DNA of 64,000 nucleotides, taken from positions 434,001 through 498,000 of the forward strand of contig NZ_QWEH01000001.1 in the NCBI RefSeq assembly GCF_003515705.1. Reading direction: 5' to 3'. Shown piece by piece: positions 29,582 to 38,011 of this stretch. How positions within the stretch are numbered: position 1 is the stretch's first letter; each line of letters starts with the position of its first letter. This stretch comes from Oceanobacillus profundus. GTDB taxonomy: Bacteria; Bacillota; Bacilli; Bacillales; Amphibacillaceae. Below the pieces are notes generated by a model. The model did not search any database and was not told the DNA's origin. It saw only the letters and a list, made by a program, of their open reading frames with translations. Both the position numbers and the translations under genes were made by a program.

Positions 29582-30445
29582 ATGACACACGAACAAAAAC
29601 AATTCGAAGTCCTGCGCTGGGCTTCTCTTTTTTTAGAAAAACATCACCGTGAATCTAGAGTTGCAGAGATACTTTTACAATATTATTTAGGAGTAGATCG
29701 GCAGCAATTTTACATGCTGATGCGAGATCCTGTTCCAATTGAAATTGTGGATAAATTCAAAGCAGCTGTTGAAAAACATGCAAAAACTGGTATCCCTGTC
29801 CAGCATTTAATAGGCCATGAAATATTCTATGGCAGAGAATTTATCGTGAATGAACATGTACTAATTCCAAGACCAGAGACAGAAGAGCTCGTTCAGCATA
29901 TTATTCAATCTACTGACACATCGGGGGGAGACCCACTGACGATTATTGATATTGGTACAGGAAGTGGCATTATCGCAATTACACTAGCATTAGAAATACC
30001 GAATTCGATTGTGTACGCTACAGATATTTCAAAAAACGCGTTAGAAGTTGCTGAACAAAATGCCAAGCAGCTAGGAGCAGATGTTCATTTTCTGCAAGGG
30101 GATTTTTTACAGCCTGCAATTGAAAAAGACATCCAGGTAGACATCTTAGTGTCCAATCCACCGTATATTGCAAAATCAGAAGCTCCTGAGCTATCGGATA
30201 CAGTGAAAAATTTTGACCCGGAACTAGCGCTGTTTGCTGATGCCGATGGACTAGCCGCTTATCAAACAATAATTGCTCAGGCACCACAGGCTACAAAAAG
30301 ACCAGCACAATTAGCGTTTGAAATTGGGCATGAACAAAGTGAAGCAGTTTATGCACTTATTCAAGAAACCTTTTCAGAAAGCACCATTAATACAATTCAG
30401 GATATTAATGGCAAGAATCGGATTGTCTCAGCAAAGATAAAATAA
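29582..30445 (+). CDS. prmC: Release factor glutamine N5-methyltransferase
   Basis: 287 residues from ATG 29582, one base after the prfA stop (TAAGATG). An in-frame TTG at 29570 overlapping prfA is less likely. It methylates the glutamine of the GGQ motif in release factors using S-adenosylmethionine. The SAM-binding motif is IIDIGTGSGIIAI near 121. The substrate-glutamine motif NPPYI (SNPPYIAKSE) is near 193, the hallmark of HemK/PrmC. The N-terminal helical domain (1-75) recognises the factor. Gene order prfA-prmC-spoIIR is conserved in Bacillus. Confidence 0.95.
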   Translation: MTHEQKQFEVLRWASLFLEKHHRESRVAEILLQYYLGVDRQQFYMLMRDPVPIEIVDKFKAAVEKHAKTGIPVQHLIGHEIFYGREFIVNEHVLIPRPETEELVQHIIQSTDTSGGDPLTIIDIGTGSGIIAITLALEIPNSIVYATDISKNALEVAEQNAKQLGADVHFLQGDFLQPAIEKDIQVDILVSNPPYIAKSEAPELSDTVKNFDPELALFADADGLAAYQTIIAQAPQATKRPAQLAFEIGHEQSEAVYALIQETFSESTINTIQDINGKNRIVSAKIK

Positions 30446-30531
30446 ATATAAGAATTTGCTAGAATACTAGTTTAAAATCATTTTGACCTGTCCATACTGG
30501 CAATTAAGGAGTTGGAGAGGAGAATTACGAA

Positions 30532-31137
30532 ATGAAAAAGCTAGTATTTTTTGTACTTATATGTTTTGTATTATATTTTTCGTTGCCATTAAATGGAGTA
30601 AGCAAGGAACTAAAGAATGAAGAAGATTATCAAGTAATTCCAGATGAAGCAATTCGTTTGCGAATACTTGCAAATAGTGATAATGAGCAAGACCAAGCGC
30701 TAAAACTTGAAGTCCGCGACCGTGTTAATGAAGTGGTCACAGAATGGGTACAGCACATTACGGATATCGATGAAGCGCGTGCATTAATTGAATCTCGTAT
30801 TCCAGAATTGGAACAAATAGTCAAAAGCACAATTGATGAACAAGGAACAGAGAATGATTACAGTGTCGAATATGGAAAAAATATAACATTTCCAGCGAAG
30901 CTTTACGGTTCCTTTTTATATCCAGCTGGTGAATACGAAGCAATTTTAATAACGTTAGGAGAAGGAAACGGCTCAAACTGGTGGTGTGTATTATTCCCGC
31001 CTCTCTGCTTTCTCGACTTTTCAGGAGGCACAACGGTAGCGGAGGCAGCAGACGCAGATACCGTAGTAGAGGAAGAGGTTGAAGAAGAAGAAACGGAAAT
31101 TAAATTTTTCTTATTTGAATGGTTTGGCTGGTCATAG
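30532..31137 (+). CDS. spoIIR: Stage II sporulation protein R
   Basis: 201 residues with an N-terminal signal/anchor (MKKLVFFVLICFVLYFSLPL). In B. subtilis SpoIIR is made in the forespore under SigF and crosses the septum to activate SpoIIGA, which processes pro-SigE in the mother cell. The diagnostic stretches IPDEAIRLRILANSDNEQDQ and NWWCVLFPPLCFLDF are present. The C-terminus is acidic (DTVVEEEVEEEETE) followed by FFLFEWFGW. This gene shows that the organism forms endospores. The ribosome site is GGAGAGGAG. Confidence 0.93.
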   Translation: MKKLVFFVLICFVLYFSLPLNGVSKELKNEEDYQVIPDEAIRLRILANSDNEQDQALKLEVRDRVNEVVTEWVQHITDIDEARALIESRIPELEQIVKSTIDEQGTENDYSVEYGKNITFPAKLYGSFLYPAGEYEAILITLGEGNGSNWWCVLFPPLCFLDFSGGTTVAEAADADTVVEEEVEEEETEIKFFLFEWFGWS

Positions 31138-31215
31138 TCTCTCTAGTAAATGCATAGAATGGAAGAAAAGATAAATCATAATTCTATTAAAAATTTATTT
31201 GTAGAGGTGAGACTA

Positions 31216-31617
31216 TTGAAACTCATTCTTGCGAGAAACGTGTCCTATGAACAATTGGAAGCATTTTTTAACAAGAATCCAGATGTGAATAAAAATAGGG
31301 TATTTGAAAATGGTTATGTGGTTGAATTGAATAATGCAATTGAAGGATGTTTTATTCTAGACCAAGTAGAAGAAGGCATTTACTGGCTGAAGCAGCTGTA
31401 TATTACGCAATCAGAAGCTGGAAAGCTCCCGTTTTTATTGGAGGCCATCTTAGTACTTGCAAAGGATCGTAATGCAAAAAGTGTTTATGTTCATAGCCAT
31501 CAGCCTGTAGTAGACTTGCTGTTAGAGGCCCTGCAGTTTTATCCACAAACTCAAAGTCTATCAGAGGAAAAATATCCTGTAAAAGGTGGAAGTTGGTGGG
31601 CATATAATGTTTCTTAA
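31216..31617 (+). CDS. ywlB: YwlB-like protein of unknown function
   Basis: 133 residues if started at TTG 31216, 5 nt after AGAGGTGA. An ATG at 31150 in the same frame has no ribosome site. The protein has an alpha/beta pattern similar to GNAT acetyltransferases: a middle strand pair (YVVELNNAIEGCFILDQVEEGIYWLKQLYI), then a helix and a final strand region. No catalytic residues can be assigned with certainty. Its place between spoIIR and ywlC corresponds to B. subtilis ywlB, which is the main reason for the name. Confidence 0.6.
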   Translation: MKLILARNVSYEQLEAFFNKNPDVNKNRVFENGYVVELNNAIEGCFILDQVEEGIYWLKQLYITQSEAGKLPFLLEAILVLAKDRNAKSVYVHSHQPVVDLLLEALQFYPQTQSLSEEKYPVKGGSWWAYNVS

Positions 31618-31620
31618 TGA

Positions 31621-31745
31621 TTATACACATTATCCACAGTCTCTTGTGAATAATGTGTTGGGAAATTGTTTATAAGTATGTGTATTTGTGGGTAACATTC
31701 ATTTGGATGTGCATAAGTGTCACTTCCAAATTTACGTTATCCACA
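31621..31745. promoter_or_regulatory. DnaA-box cluster upstream of ywlC
   Basis: Six nine-mers match or nearly match TTATCCACA. These are TTATACACA (31621-31629, +), TTATCCACA (31630-31638, +, perfect), TGTGAATAA (31645-31653, -), TGTGGGTAA (31687-31695, -), TGTGCATAA (31708-31716, -) and TTATCCACA (31737-31745, +, perfect). The first two are directly adjacent. In B. subtilis the ywlC upstream region is one of the DnaA-box clusters that titrate DnaA and restrain replication initiation; this appears to be the conserved counterpart. Confidence 0.8.
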
Positions 31746-31800
31746 TTTTGCGTTATGTGCCTCAATCCTCTAGAATAGAATTAAGAAATGAGGTAGCAAA

Positions 31801-32826
31801 ATGATAGAAACAAAACGCTGGAATATACAAAATGATGAAAGCTATAATAAGCAGTCTATTGCTGAAGCTGCTACACTAATAAAAGAAGGTAATACCGTTG
31901 CGTTTCCTACAGAAACAGTTTATGGATTAGGGGCTGATGCAACCAATGAAGCAGCTGTTGCGGAAATTTTCAAGGCGAAAGGACGTCCGCAAGATAATCC
32001 ATTAATTGCACATGTCGCAACTGTGGAACAATTGAGACGACTTGTGGATAACTTACCGACTTACGCTGAAAAACTAATCGATGCATTTACTCCTGGTCCA
32101 CTTACATTTGTTCTTCCGAGTAATGGAGCATGTGCGGAAAATGTTACTGCGGGGTTATCCACAGTCGGAGTTCGGATACCTGATCACCCAGTAGCACAGC
32201 AGCTTTTACAGTTAGCTGACATACCAGTGGCAGCACCAAGTGCCAATCTCTCTGGTAAGCCAAGTCCGACAAACGCTGAACATGTGTGGGAAGATCTTCA
32301 AGGGAAAATTGCTGGGTTAATAGATGGTGGACCAACCGGTGTGGGTTTGGAATCGACAGTAATTGATTGCACACAGGATATTCCCATTATTTTACGTCCT
32401 GGCGGAGTGACGAAACAGCAGCTTGAAGCGGTTGTGGGGACTGTTATGATCGATCCTGGTCTTGCAAATGAAAAGGAAAAGCCGAAATCGCCAGGGATGA
32501 AATACAAGCATTATTCACCAGAGGTACCTTTATTGCTTGTAGCTGGTACGGCAGCACGAATGCAAGCAACGATTGATGAGCAGCAAATAAAAGGGAATCG
32601 GGTTGGAGTATTAGCTAGTGAGCAAATAGCAAGGCAACTGCACCGCGTAGAAATTCGCAACCTGGGAGCAAATTTACATGAGATTGCATCTAACTTGTAT
32701 GATGGTCTGCGAGCTTTTAAACAAGGGGATGCAGATGTTATTATTTGTGAGGCATTTTCCGAAGAAGGAATCGGCCAAGCGGTTATGAATCGCCTGAAGA
32801 AAGCAGCTAGTGAAATCATACGTTAG
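31801..32826 (+). CDS. ywlC: L-threonylcarbamoyladenylate synthase (Sua5 type)
   Basis: 341 residues. It makes threonylcarbamoyl-AMP from threonine, bicarbonate and ATP for the t6A modification of tRNAs that read ANN codons. The N-terminal YrdC/TsaC domain (about 15-205) has VAFPTETVYGLGADA, KGRPQDNPLIAHV and SANLSGKPSPT. The linker SPGMKYKHYSPEVPL near 230 and a smaller C-terminal Sua5 domain follow. This two-domain length distinguishes it from the short TsaC. It starts at ATG 31801 after ATGAGGTAG, just downstream of the DnaA-box cluster, so DnaA may influence its transcription. Confidence 0.93.
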   Translation: MIETKRWNIQNDESYNKQSIAEAATLIKEGNTVAFPTETVYGLGADATNEAAVAEIFKAKGRPQDNPLIAHVATVEQLRRLVDNLPTYAEKLIDAFTPGPLTFVLPSNGACAENVTAGLSTVGVRIPDHPVAQQLLQLADIPVAAPSANLSGKPSPTNAEHVWEDLQGKIAGLIDGGPTGVGLESTVIDCTQDIPIILRPGGVTKQQLEAVVGTVMIDPGLANEKEKPKSPGMKYKHYSPEVPLLLVAGTAARMQATIDEQQIKGNRVGVLASEQIARQLHRVEIRNLGANLHEIASNLYDGLRAFKQGDADVIICEAFSEEGIGQAVMNRLKKAASEIIR

Positions 32827-32918
32827 ATGTAGTCTAAAGCTCGTTGGTGACCATAGTTCTAACCTAATAAACCTTCATATAGAACAGGAATTTTAGTGAA
32901 AGACATTCATATCTTCTG

Positions 32919-32951
32919 TTGGACATGCATATAGTTAACAAGCATGTCCAA
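32919..32951 (+). other. Perfect 10-bp hairpin directly before the mntP ribosome site
   Basis: TTGGACATGC (32919-32928) and GCATGTCCAA (32942-32951) flank 13 nt. AGGGGGA follows at once and there is no T run. It could influence translation or be a protein site; no known manganese riboswitch features were seen. Confidence 0.45.
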
Positions 32952-32964
32952 GGGGGATTTGTGA

Positions 32965-33513
32965 ATGTTTTTTTCTGGTGAAATCGCATCATTACTCGTT
33001 GTTTCCATTGCGCTTGGTATGGATGCATTTTCGATTAGCCTGGGGATAGGTCTCGTAAAATTACGTTTAAAACGAATCGCTCTTGTTAGCATGACCATCG
33101 GTGTTTTCCATATCATCATGCCGTTTTTCGGAATAATGCTTGGAAAAGTGATTTCAGAACAAATTGGAAATTTAACAACTCTAGCAAGTGGTGCTTTATT
33201 GTTTGGTATAGGTGCGCAAATGTTTTTCTCCGCATTTAGCCATGAGGTGCAGAAGAGAATGCGTCCAATTGGGCTAAGTCTGCTTTTAATCGCATTTACG
33301 GTTAGTTTAGATAGCTTTACTGTAGGACTGGGTCTTGGGTTATCAGGTGTTCATGTAATTCTAACTTTAATCCTATTTGGCATTAGTAGTGCTTTTCTTG
33401 CGTGTCTCGGAATGCTGCTTGGCAGAAAAGTACAGAGCTATCTTGGTGTATACAGCGAACTACTTGGTGGCAGTATCTTATGTTGTTTTGGATTATATAT
33501 GTTATTTAGCTAA
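32965..33513 (+). CDS. mntP: Putative manganese efflux pump
   Basis: 182 residues, six hydrophobic membrane segments. It shows the two-repeat MntP layout with acidic residues in helices 1 and 4: SIALGMDAFSISLGIGL near 12-28 and AFTVSLDSFTVGLGLGL near 111-127. The paired MDAFS and LDSFT motifs are the family mark. It exports Mn2+ and protects from manganese toxicity. It corresponds to ywlD, between ywlC and ywlE. The ribosome site is GGGGGA, 7 nt before ATG 32965, preceded by a perfect hairpin. Confidence 0.9.
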   Translation: MFFSGEIASLLVVSIALGMDAFSISLGIGLVKLRLKRIALVSMTIGVFHIIMPFFGIMLGKVISEQIGNLTTLASGALLFGIGAQMFFSAFSHEVQKRMRPIGLSLLLIAFTVSLDSFTVGLGLGLSGVHVILTLILFGISSAFLACLGMLLGRKVQSYLGVYSELLGGSILCCFGLYMLFS

Positions 33514-33517
33514 TAGA

Positions 33518-33548
33518 AGATTCCGGCTGGGTGCTGGAGTCTTTTTTT
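33518..33548 (+). terminator. Terminator after mntP
   Basis: AGATTCCGGC (33518-33527) pairs with GCTGGAGTCT (33533-33542), two G-T pairs included, followed by a T run to 33548. Confidence 0.75.
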
Positions 33549-33552
33549 GACA

Positions 33553-33690
33553 AACAATCTTACTTGGATAAGTACAACTAAGCCATTCACTCAGGAAGCT
33601 TGTGCTCTAAAGTTAATAGTTAAGGGCTCTTAAGTAGGGTAAGAACGCTTTGGTAAGAATCCTTTTAACGAATACCCAGTATTCTAATGA
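33553..33690 (+). repeat. Repeat family R2, full-length copy
   Basis: Aligns with 26485-26612 over most of its length: AAGTACAACTAAGCCATTCA, GCTTGTGCTCTAAAGTTAAT, CGCTTTGGTAAGAATCC, TTTAACGAATACCCAG and TTCTAAT. It fills the gap between mntP and ywlE. Confidence 0.65.
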
Positions 33691-33788
33691 AGAGCTTTAA
33701 TTCGAAAGGAAAAGTAAATTATTTTATCTAACAAGTTAATTGGAAATATGGTATATTTGTCGTAGAGTTCCAAGATGGAGGGCGTTTC

Positions 33789-34391
33789 ATGAATATATTA
33801 TTTGTCTGTACTGGAAATACGTGCAGAAGTCCAATGGCGGAAGCTTTATTAAAGGAAAAAATGCCCGAAGCAAGCACGCAATCCGCTGGGGTTTTTGCGA
33901 GCAACAATCTACATGCCAATGGGTTTGCGATTCAATCCTTGCAAGAACGTGGAATCCAGTGCGAACACAAATCACAACCAGTGACGAAAGAATTACTTGC
34001 TTGGGCGGACGTTGTGTTAACAATGACTACCGGGCACAAACAATCATTGATTATTGACTTTCCCGATTATCAGAATAATTTTTATACGCTAAAAGAATAT
34101 GTATCAGAAGCCGATAAACAAGTATGGCAGGAATTGCAAAAGGCGTATGCAGATCTAGAAGTAAAACGTGCCCTATTTATCCAACAAAATAAGGGTGAAA
34201 TGGACAGAATAGAGCTTCAGCAACAACTTCAGGAGTATCTAAGGCATGAATTGGCAATGATTCGGGGGCTTGAAGCGAATTTGATCACGTATGATATTTC
34301 TGACCCATTTGGTGGAAGCTTGGAAATTTATCGGGAGACGTTGAAAGAACTAGAAAAATATATTGACCTGCTGATTAAAAAAATACAGTAG
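33789..34391 (+). CDS. ywlE: Protein arginine phosphatase of the low-molecular-weight PTP family, with insertion
   Basis: 200 residues, against about 150 in B. subtilis YwlE. The active-site loop CTGNTCRS (Cys7 to Arg13) has Thr11, the residue that selects phosphoarginine in YwlE. The general acid Asp172 is in DISDPFGGS. YwlE removes phosphate from arginines marked by the McsB kinase for ClpCP degradation. The extra length is a Lys/Glu/Gln-rich helical segment at about 108-166 (QELQKAYADLEVKRALF and QQQLQEYLRHELAMIRG) between the LKEY strand end and the DPFGG loop. The core motifs are intact, so the enzyme should be active. The segment may be a coiled-coil partner site. Confidence 0.88.
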   Translation: MNILFVCTGNTCRSPMAEALLKEKMPEASTQSAGVFASNNLHANGFAIQSLQERGIQCEHKSQPVTKELLAWADVVLTMTTGHKQSLIIDFPDYQNNFYTLKEYVSEADKQVWQELQKAYADLEVKRALFIQQNKGEMDRIELQQQLQEYLRHELAMIRGLEANLITYDISDPFGGSLEIYRETLKELEKYIDLLIKKIQ

Positions 34392-34409
34392 TAGTCGGAG
34401 GAGAACGGC

Positions 34410-35702
34410 ATGGAGAAAAGCTATAAGTTTAGTTTGCGTTTGAAACTCGTAATCTTTACGACCATATTGGCCATTATAACATATACATTTAGTGCGCTAT
34501 TCATTTATGTATTATATGATTATGTACAAGCCTATTGGTCTATTACAATCGAGTGGTATACGATTATTATTTTGCTGCTTGGAGTTATTTGGTCTGGTAT
34601 TCTGGCATTCTTTGCAGCGCGAGTAATTACAAAGCCGATGGAAAGTTTAGAGAAGGTTGCGTCCGAAGCGGCGAAAGGAAACTTAAATCAAGAAGTACAT
34701 ATTCCGAAGTCACATGATGAAATTCGTGATCTTTCCATAGCTGTCGATACTATGCTAAATAACCTAAACGCAATGGTACATAACATTGATAAGCATTTTG
34801 AAAGTACGAATGAGACTGTTATTCAGATGAAAGAAGCATCTCATTCAGCGGCACAGCATTCCGCTGCTATAGGTACTTCGGTCTATGAAATTTCCAAAGG
34901 TGCGGAAAATTCCTCAGAAGCAATCCAGAATACGGCAGAGGCTGTAGAAGTTGCTACTGAGCTAGCCAAAAAAGTGCAGGAAAAAGCAGAGCAATCGAAA
35001 GTTAAATCAAGTGCAATGCTTGAGACACTCAATGAAAGTAAAATTGTCGTGAACCAGCTCGTAAAAGGTATTCAAAAATTAGCACAAGATCAAGAACTTT
35101 CTTTAAAAGACGTTGATCACTTAAAGCAAAATGCGATACAAGTTGAATCGATTATCACAATGGTTGGTGAAATCGCAGAACAAACGAATCTGTTAGCATT
35201 GAATGCATCCATTGAAGCAGCACGTGCCGGGGAGCATGGAAGGGGATTTGCTGTTGTTGCCGAGGAAATCCGCAAGTTAGCTGATCAAAGTGCTCAAGCA
35301 GTACAGCGCATTTCTAGTTTGATAGAAGCGATTCAAGAAGATGTGAATTTAGTTGTAAGAAAAATAAACGATAATGTTATGTACGCAAAAAAAGAAGCAG
35401 AAAATGGAGAAGGCACGAACAGAACAATTGAGCAAATGTCTGGTTCGGTAAATGATGTGGCATCGGAAATTGATATGATTACAAGTCTTGTCGATAAGCA
35501 ATTAGAATCGATTCAGGATACGGTAAGGCAGTCACAAGAGGTTGCTGCGATCGCTGAGGAAACATCTGCAGGAACAGAGGAAGTGAATGCCGCTATTCAG
35601 GAGCAAGTTTCCACGATGGAACAAGTAGACCAGCTAGCTCAAAAGATGGAAGAGCAAGCTCAAAGTTTAAACAAGCAAATTAACCAATTTAAGGTTTTCT
35701 AA
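34410..35702 (+). CDS. Methyl-accepting chemotaxis protein without extracellular sensor domain
   Basis: 430 residues. Two membrane helices (about 12-36 and 45-70) are joined by a loop of only about ten residues, so there is no external ligand domain. A HAMP segment follows (about 70-122, [21 protein letters not shown]). A long coiled-coil signalling domain comes next, with the conserved hairpin tip [20 protein letters not shown] near 261-280. It would feed CheA/CheW. It starts 18 bp after ywlE. In B. subtilis this place between ywlE and ywlG holds rpiB, which is not here. What it senses is unknown; internal or membrane state is likely given the structure. Confidence 0.88.
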   Translation: MEKSYKFSLRLKLVIFTTILAIITYTFSALFIYVLYDYVQAYWSITIEWYTIIILLLGVIWSGILAFFAARVITKPMESLEKVASEAAKGNLNQEVHIPKSHDEIRDLSIAVDTMLNNLNAMVHNIDKHFESTNETVIQMKEASHSAAQHSAAIGTSVYEISKGAENSSEAIQNTAEAVEVATELAKKVQEKAEQSKVKSSAMLETLNESKIVVNQLVKGIQKLAQDQELSLKDVDHLKQNAIQVESIITMVGEIAEQTNLLALNASIEAARAGEHGRGFAVVAEEIRKLADQSAQAVQRISSLIEAIQEDVNLVVRKINDNVMYAKKEAENGEGTNRTIEQMSGSVNDVASEIDMITSLVDKQLESIQDTVRQSQEVAAIAEETSAGTEEVNAAIQEQVSTMEQVDQLAQKMEEQAQSLNKQINQFKVF

Positions 35703-35828
35703 CATCTATTCGCTTAACAATGGTCATACGGTACTATTCTTTGTACAATTAGAATTAGGTGTACATTTTTAGGACGTAAACTTGGGTCCTTTGATGCTTG
35801 ACATAAATCAATGGAAGGTGAAGAATAA

Positions 35829-36398
35829 ATGGCATATGAAAATATACAGCAAGATATGACCTCAATTGTTATGCAATGGATGAAAACGGGTTATTTGCGA
35901 CGTGATGAATTATTTGTAGTTGGATGCTCTACAAGTGAAGTTGCCGGTAAGCATATTGGAACATCTGGAAGCGAACAGATTGCAGCAGTTATTTTTAAAG
36001 CGTTACAAGTATTACAGCAACAAACTGGCATTCATCTTGTATTTCAATGCTGTGAGCATTTGAATCGAGCACTTGTAGTTGAAAGAGAAGCTGCCACTGC
36101 CTATCAGTTGGAAGAAGTTTCCGTTATCCCAATTCCTGCAGCTGGTGGATCGATGGCTTCATATGCATATAAGCATATGGAAGATCCAGTTGTGGTTGAA
36201 ACAGTACACGCGCATGCGGGAATAGATATTGGAGAAACGATGATTGGGATGCATTTAAAGCATGTAGCTGTTCCACTTCGATTTAACGAGAAATTCATTG
36301 GGAATGCGCGTATTACTGCCGCAAGAACTCGTCCAAAACTAATTGGTGGTCACCGAGCAAATTATGAGAATATAAGATTGAATGATAGCTGCAAATAA
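35829..36398 (+). CDS. ywlG: YwlG family protein of unknown function
   Basis: 189 residues, full length for the YwlG/TIGR01440 family. Conserved stretches are VVGCSTSEVAGKHIGTSGS near 35-53, VFQCCEHLNRALVVER near 77 and TMIGMHLKHVAVPLR near 136. It has a compact alpha/beta pattern, no signal peptide and no membrane helix, so it is cytoplasmic. The biochemical role is not known. It precedes glyA as in B. subtilis, but a 230-bp gap with a repeat separates them. The start is ATG 35829 after GGTGAAG. Confidence 0.85.
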   Translation: MAYENIQQDMTSIVMQWMKTGYLRRDELFVVGCSTSEVAGKHIGTSGSEQIAAVIFKALQVLQQQTGIHLVFQCCEHLNRALVVEREAATAYQLEEVSVIPIPAAGGSMASYAYKHMEDPVVVETVHAHAGIDIGETMIGMHLKHVAVPLRFNEKFIGNARITAARTRPKLIGGHRANYENIRLNDSCK

Positions 36399-36431
36399 GT
36401 TATTAATGGGAGAATCTATCTCCTTATAATA

Positions 36432-36592
36432 TAGTTTAAAAGGAGGATAAAAAGGACCAAGAAGTTCAAGCCAACGAGCTTCCACAGAATGTGGTGACTT
36501 CGACGTTCGACACAGGACGTGTCGGTAGTTAGTTGAAGGTCCCCTGCTCTCAACGTGTCATTTTTACCGGACTTTTTGAACAACTTTTATAT
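36432..36592 (+). repeat. Interspersed repeat family R1, clear copy upstream of glyA
   Basis: The left end is TTTAAAAGGAGGATAAAAAG. The middle is GACTTCGACGTTCGACACAG, then GACGTGTCGGTAGTTAGTTG. The right end is CGTGTCATTTTTACCGG, then ACTTTTTGAACAAC. The middle and right end match the complement of 40848-41052 almost base for base. The ends are roughly complementary (TTTAAAAGG / CTTTTTGAAC), giving a stem-loop or MITE-like element. It carries no gene. Confidence 0.75.
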
Positions 36593-36629
36593 AGCTTTAA
36601 AATATTCTTATACATAGGAGGCTTTACTT

Positions 36630-37874
36630 ATGGAACATGTTAAACAAGCAGATGTAGAAATATATGAAGCAATTCAAGCGGAGAAAAAGCGTCAGCAGGA
36701 TAAGATCGAACTGATCGCATCTGAAAACTTCGTGTCTGAAGCTGTAATGGAAGCAATGGGCTCTGTGTTAACGAATAAATATGCGGAAGGGTATCCAAAT
36801 AAACGATATTATGGTGGTTGTGAGTATGTTGACGTTGCAGAAGATTTAGCTCGTGACCGTGCAAAAGAGCTTTTCGGTGCGGATCATGTTAATGTTCAGC
36901 CTCATTCTGGTGCACAGGCGAATATGGGTGTGTATTTCTCTATTTTAGAGCCTGGTGATACAGTACTTGGAATGAATTTGAATCATGGTGGACATTTGAC
37001 ACATGGAAGTCCTGTAAACTTCAGTGGAAAGCTTTACAATTTCGTTGACTATGGTGTCGATAAAGAAACCGAAAAAATAGATTATGATGCTGTTTTAGCA
37101 AAAGCAAAAGAAGTAAAGCCGAAGTTAATTGTAGCTGGTGCAAGTGCATATTCACGTCATATTGATTTTGCGAAATTCCGTGAAATCGCTGACGAGGTAG
37201 ATGCTTATCTAATGGTGGATATGGCACATATTGCGGGCCTTGTAGCTGCTGGACTTCATCAAAATCCTGTTCCATATGCTGACTTTGTTACGACTACAAC
37301 ACATAAAACATTACGTGGACCGCGTGGTGGAATGATTTTATGTAAAGAAGAATATGCGAAGCAAATCGATAAATCTATCTTCCCGGGTATCCAAGGTGGA
37401 CCATTGATGCATATTATCGCAGCAAAAGCGGTATCCTTTAAGGAAGCATTATCCGATGAATTTAAAGAATATGCGAATAACATTATTAACAATGCAAAAG
37501 TTCTTGGTGAAGCATTGACTGAAGAAGGAATTCGCATCGTTTCAGGCGGAACAGATAATCATTTGCTCTTATTGGATGTAACACCACTTAACCTGACTGG
37601 GAAAGTTGCTGAAAAGGCTCTAGATGATATTGGCATTACAACAAATAAAAATACAATTCCATTTGATACGGAGAGTCCATTTGTAACAAGTGGAGTCCGT
37701 ATTGGTACCGCTGCTGTCACATCGAGAGGTTTTGGTGAAGAAGAGATGAAAGAAATTGCTGCCATTATTTCATTGACATTAAAAAATTATGAAGATGAAG
37801 CAGTATTAGAAGAGGCTGCAAAACGAGTGGCTGCTTTAACAGAGAAATTTCCATTATATACACAATATGCATAA
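36630..37874 (+). CDS. glyA: Serine hydroxymethyltransferase
   Basis: 414 residues. This PLP enzyme converts serine plus tetrahydrofolate into glycine plus methylene-tetrahydrofolate, the main source of one-carbon units. The PLP-lysine motif is [15 protein letters not shown] near 224-238. [14 protein letters not shown] near 30, [13 protein letters not shown] near 93 and [13 protein letters not shown] near 199 are conserved. Length is typical. The start is ATG 36630 after ATAGGAGG. An R1 repeat lies upstream, leaving about 35 bp before the ribosome site region, so the promoter lies within or just after the repeat. Confidence 0.97.
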   Translation: MEHVKQADVEIYEAIQAEKKRQQDKIELIASENFVSEAVMEAMGSVLTNKYAEGYPNKRYYGGCEYVDVAEDLARDRAKELFGADHVNVQPHSGAQANMGVYFSILEPGDTVLGMNLNHGGHLTHGSPVNFSGKLYNFVDYGVDKETEKIDYDAVLAKAKEVKPKLIVAGASAYSRHIDFAKFREIADEVDAYLMVDMAHIAGLVAAGLHQNPVPYADFVTTTTHKTLRGPRGGMILCKEEYAKQIDKSIFPGIQGGPLMHIIAAKAVSFKEALSDEFKEYANNIINNAKVLGEALTEEGIRIVSGGTDNHLLLLDVTPLNLTGKVAEKALDDIGITTNKNTIPFDTESPFVTSGVRIGTAAVTSRGFGEEEMKEIAAIISLTLKNYEDEAVLEEAAKRVAALTEKFPLYTQYA

Positions 37875-37885
37875 GTAGTAGACGA

Positions 37886-37921
37886 GGATATTCCGGTTTT
37901 CGGAGTATCCTTTGTTACGTT
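37886..37921 (+). terminator. Terminator after glyA
   Basis: GGATATTCCG (37886-37895) pairs with CGGAGTATCC (37901-37910), one mismatch, followed by T-rich sequence. Confidence 0.8.
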
Positions 37922-37945
37922 TTTATAACAAGAATAAAACTAAAC

Positions 37946-37974
37946 TTGAAAGCTCGCTTGTTTTTCAGTACAAT
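37946..37974 (+). promoter_or_regulatory. SigA promoter of upp
   Basis: TTGAAA (37946-37951), 17 bp, TACAAT (37969-37974), about 30 bp before the upp ribosome site. Confidence 0.65.
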
Positions 37975-38011
37975 TTTAGGGATATAACTAATTCTGAAGG
38001 AGTGATCTACA

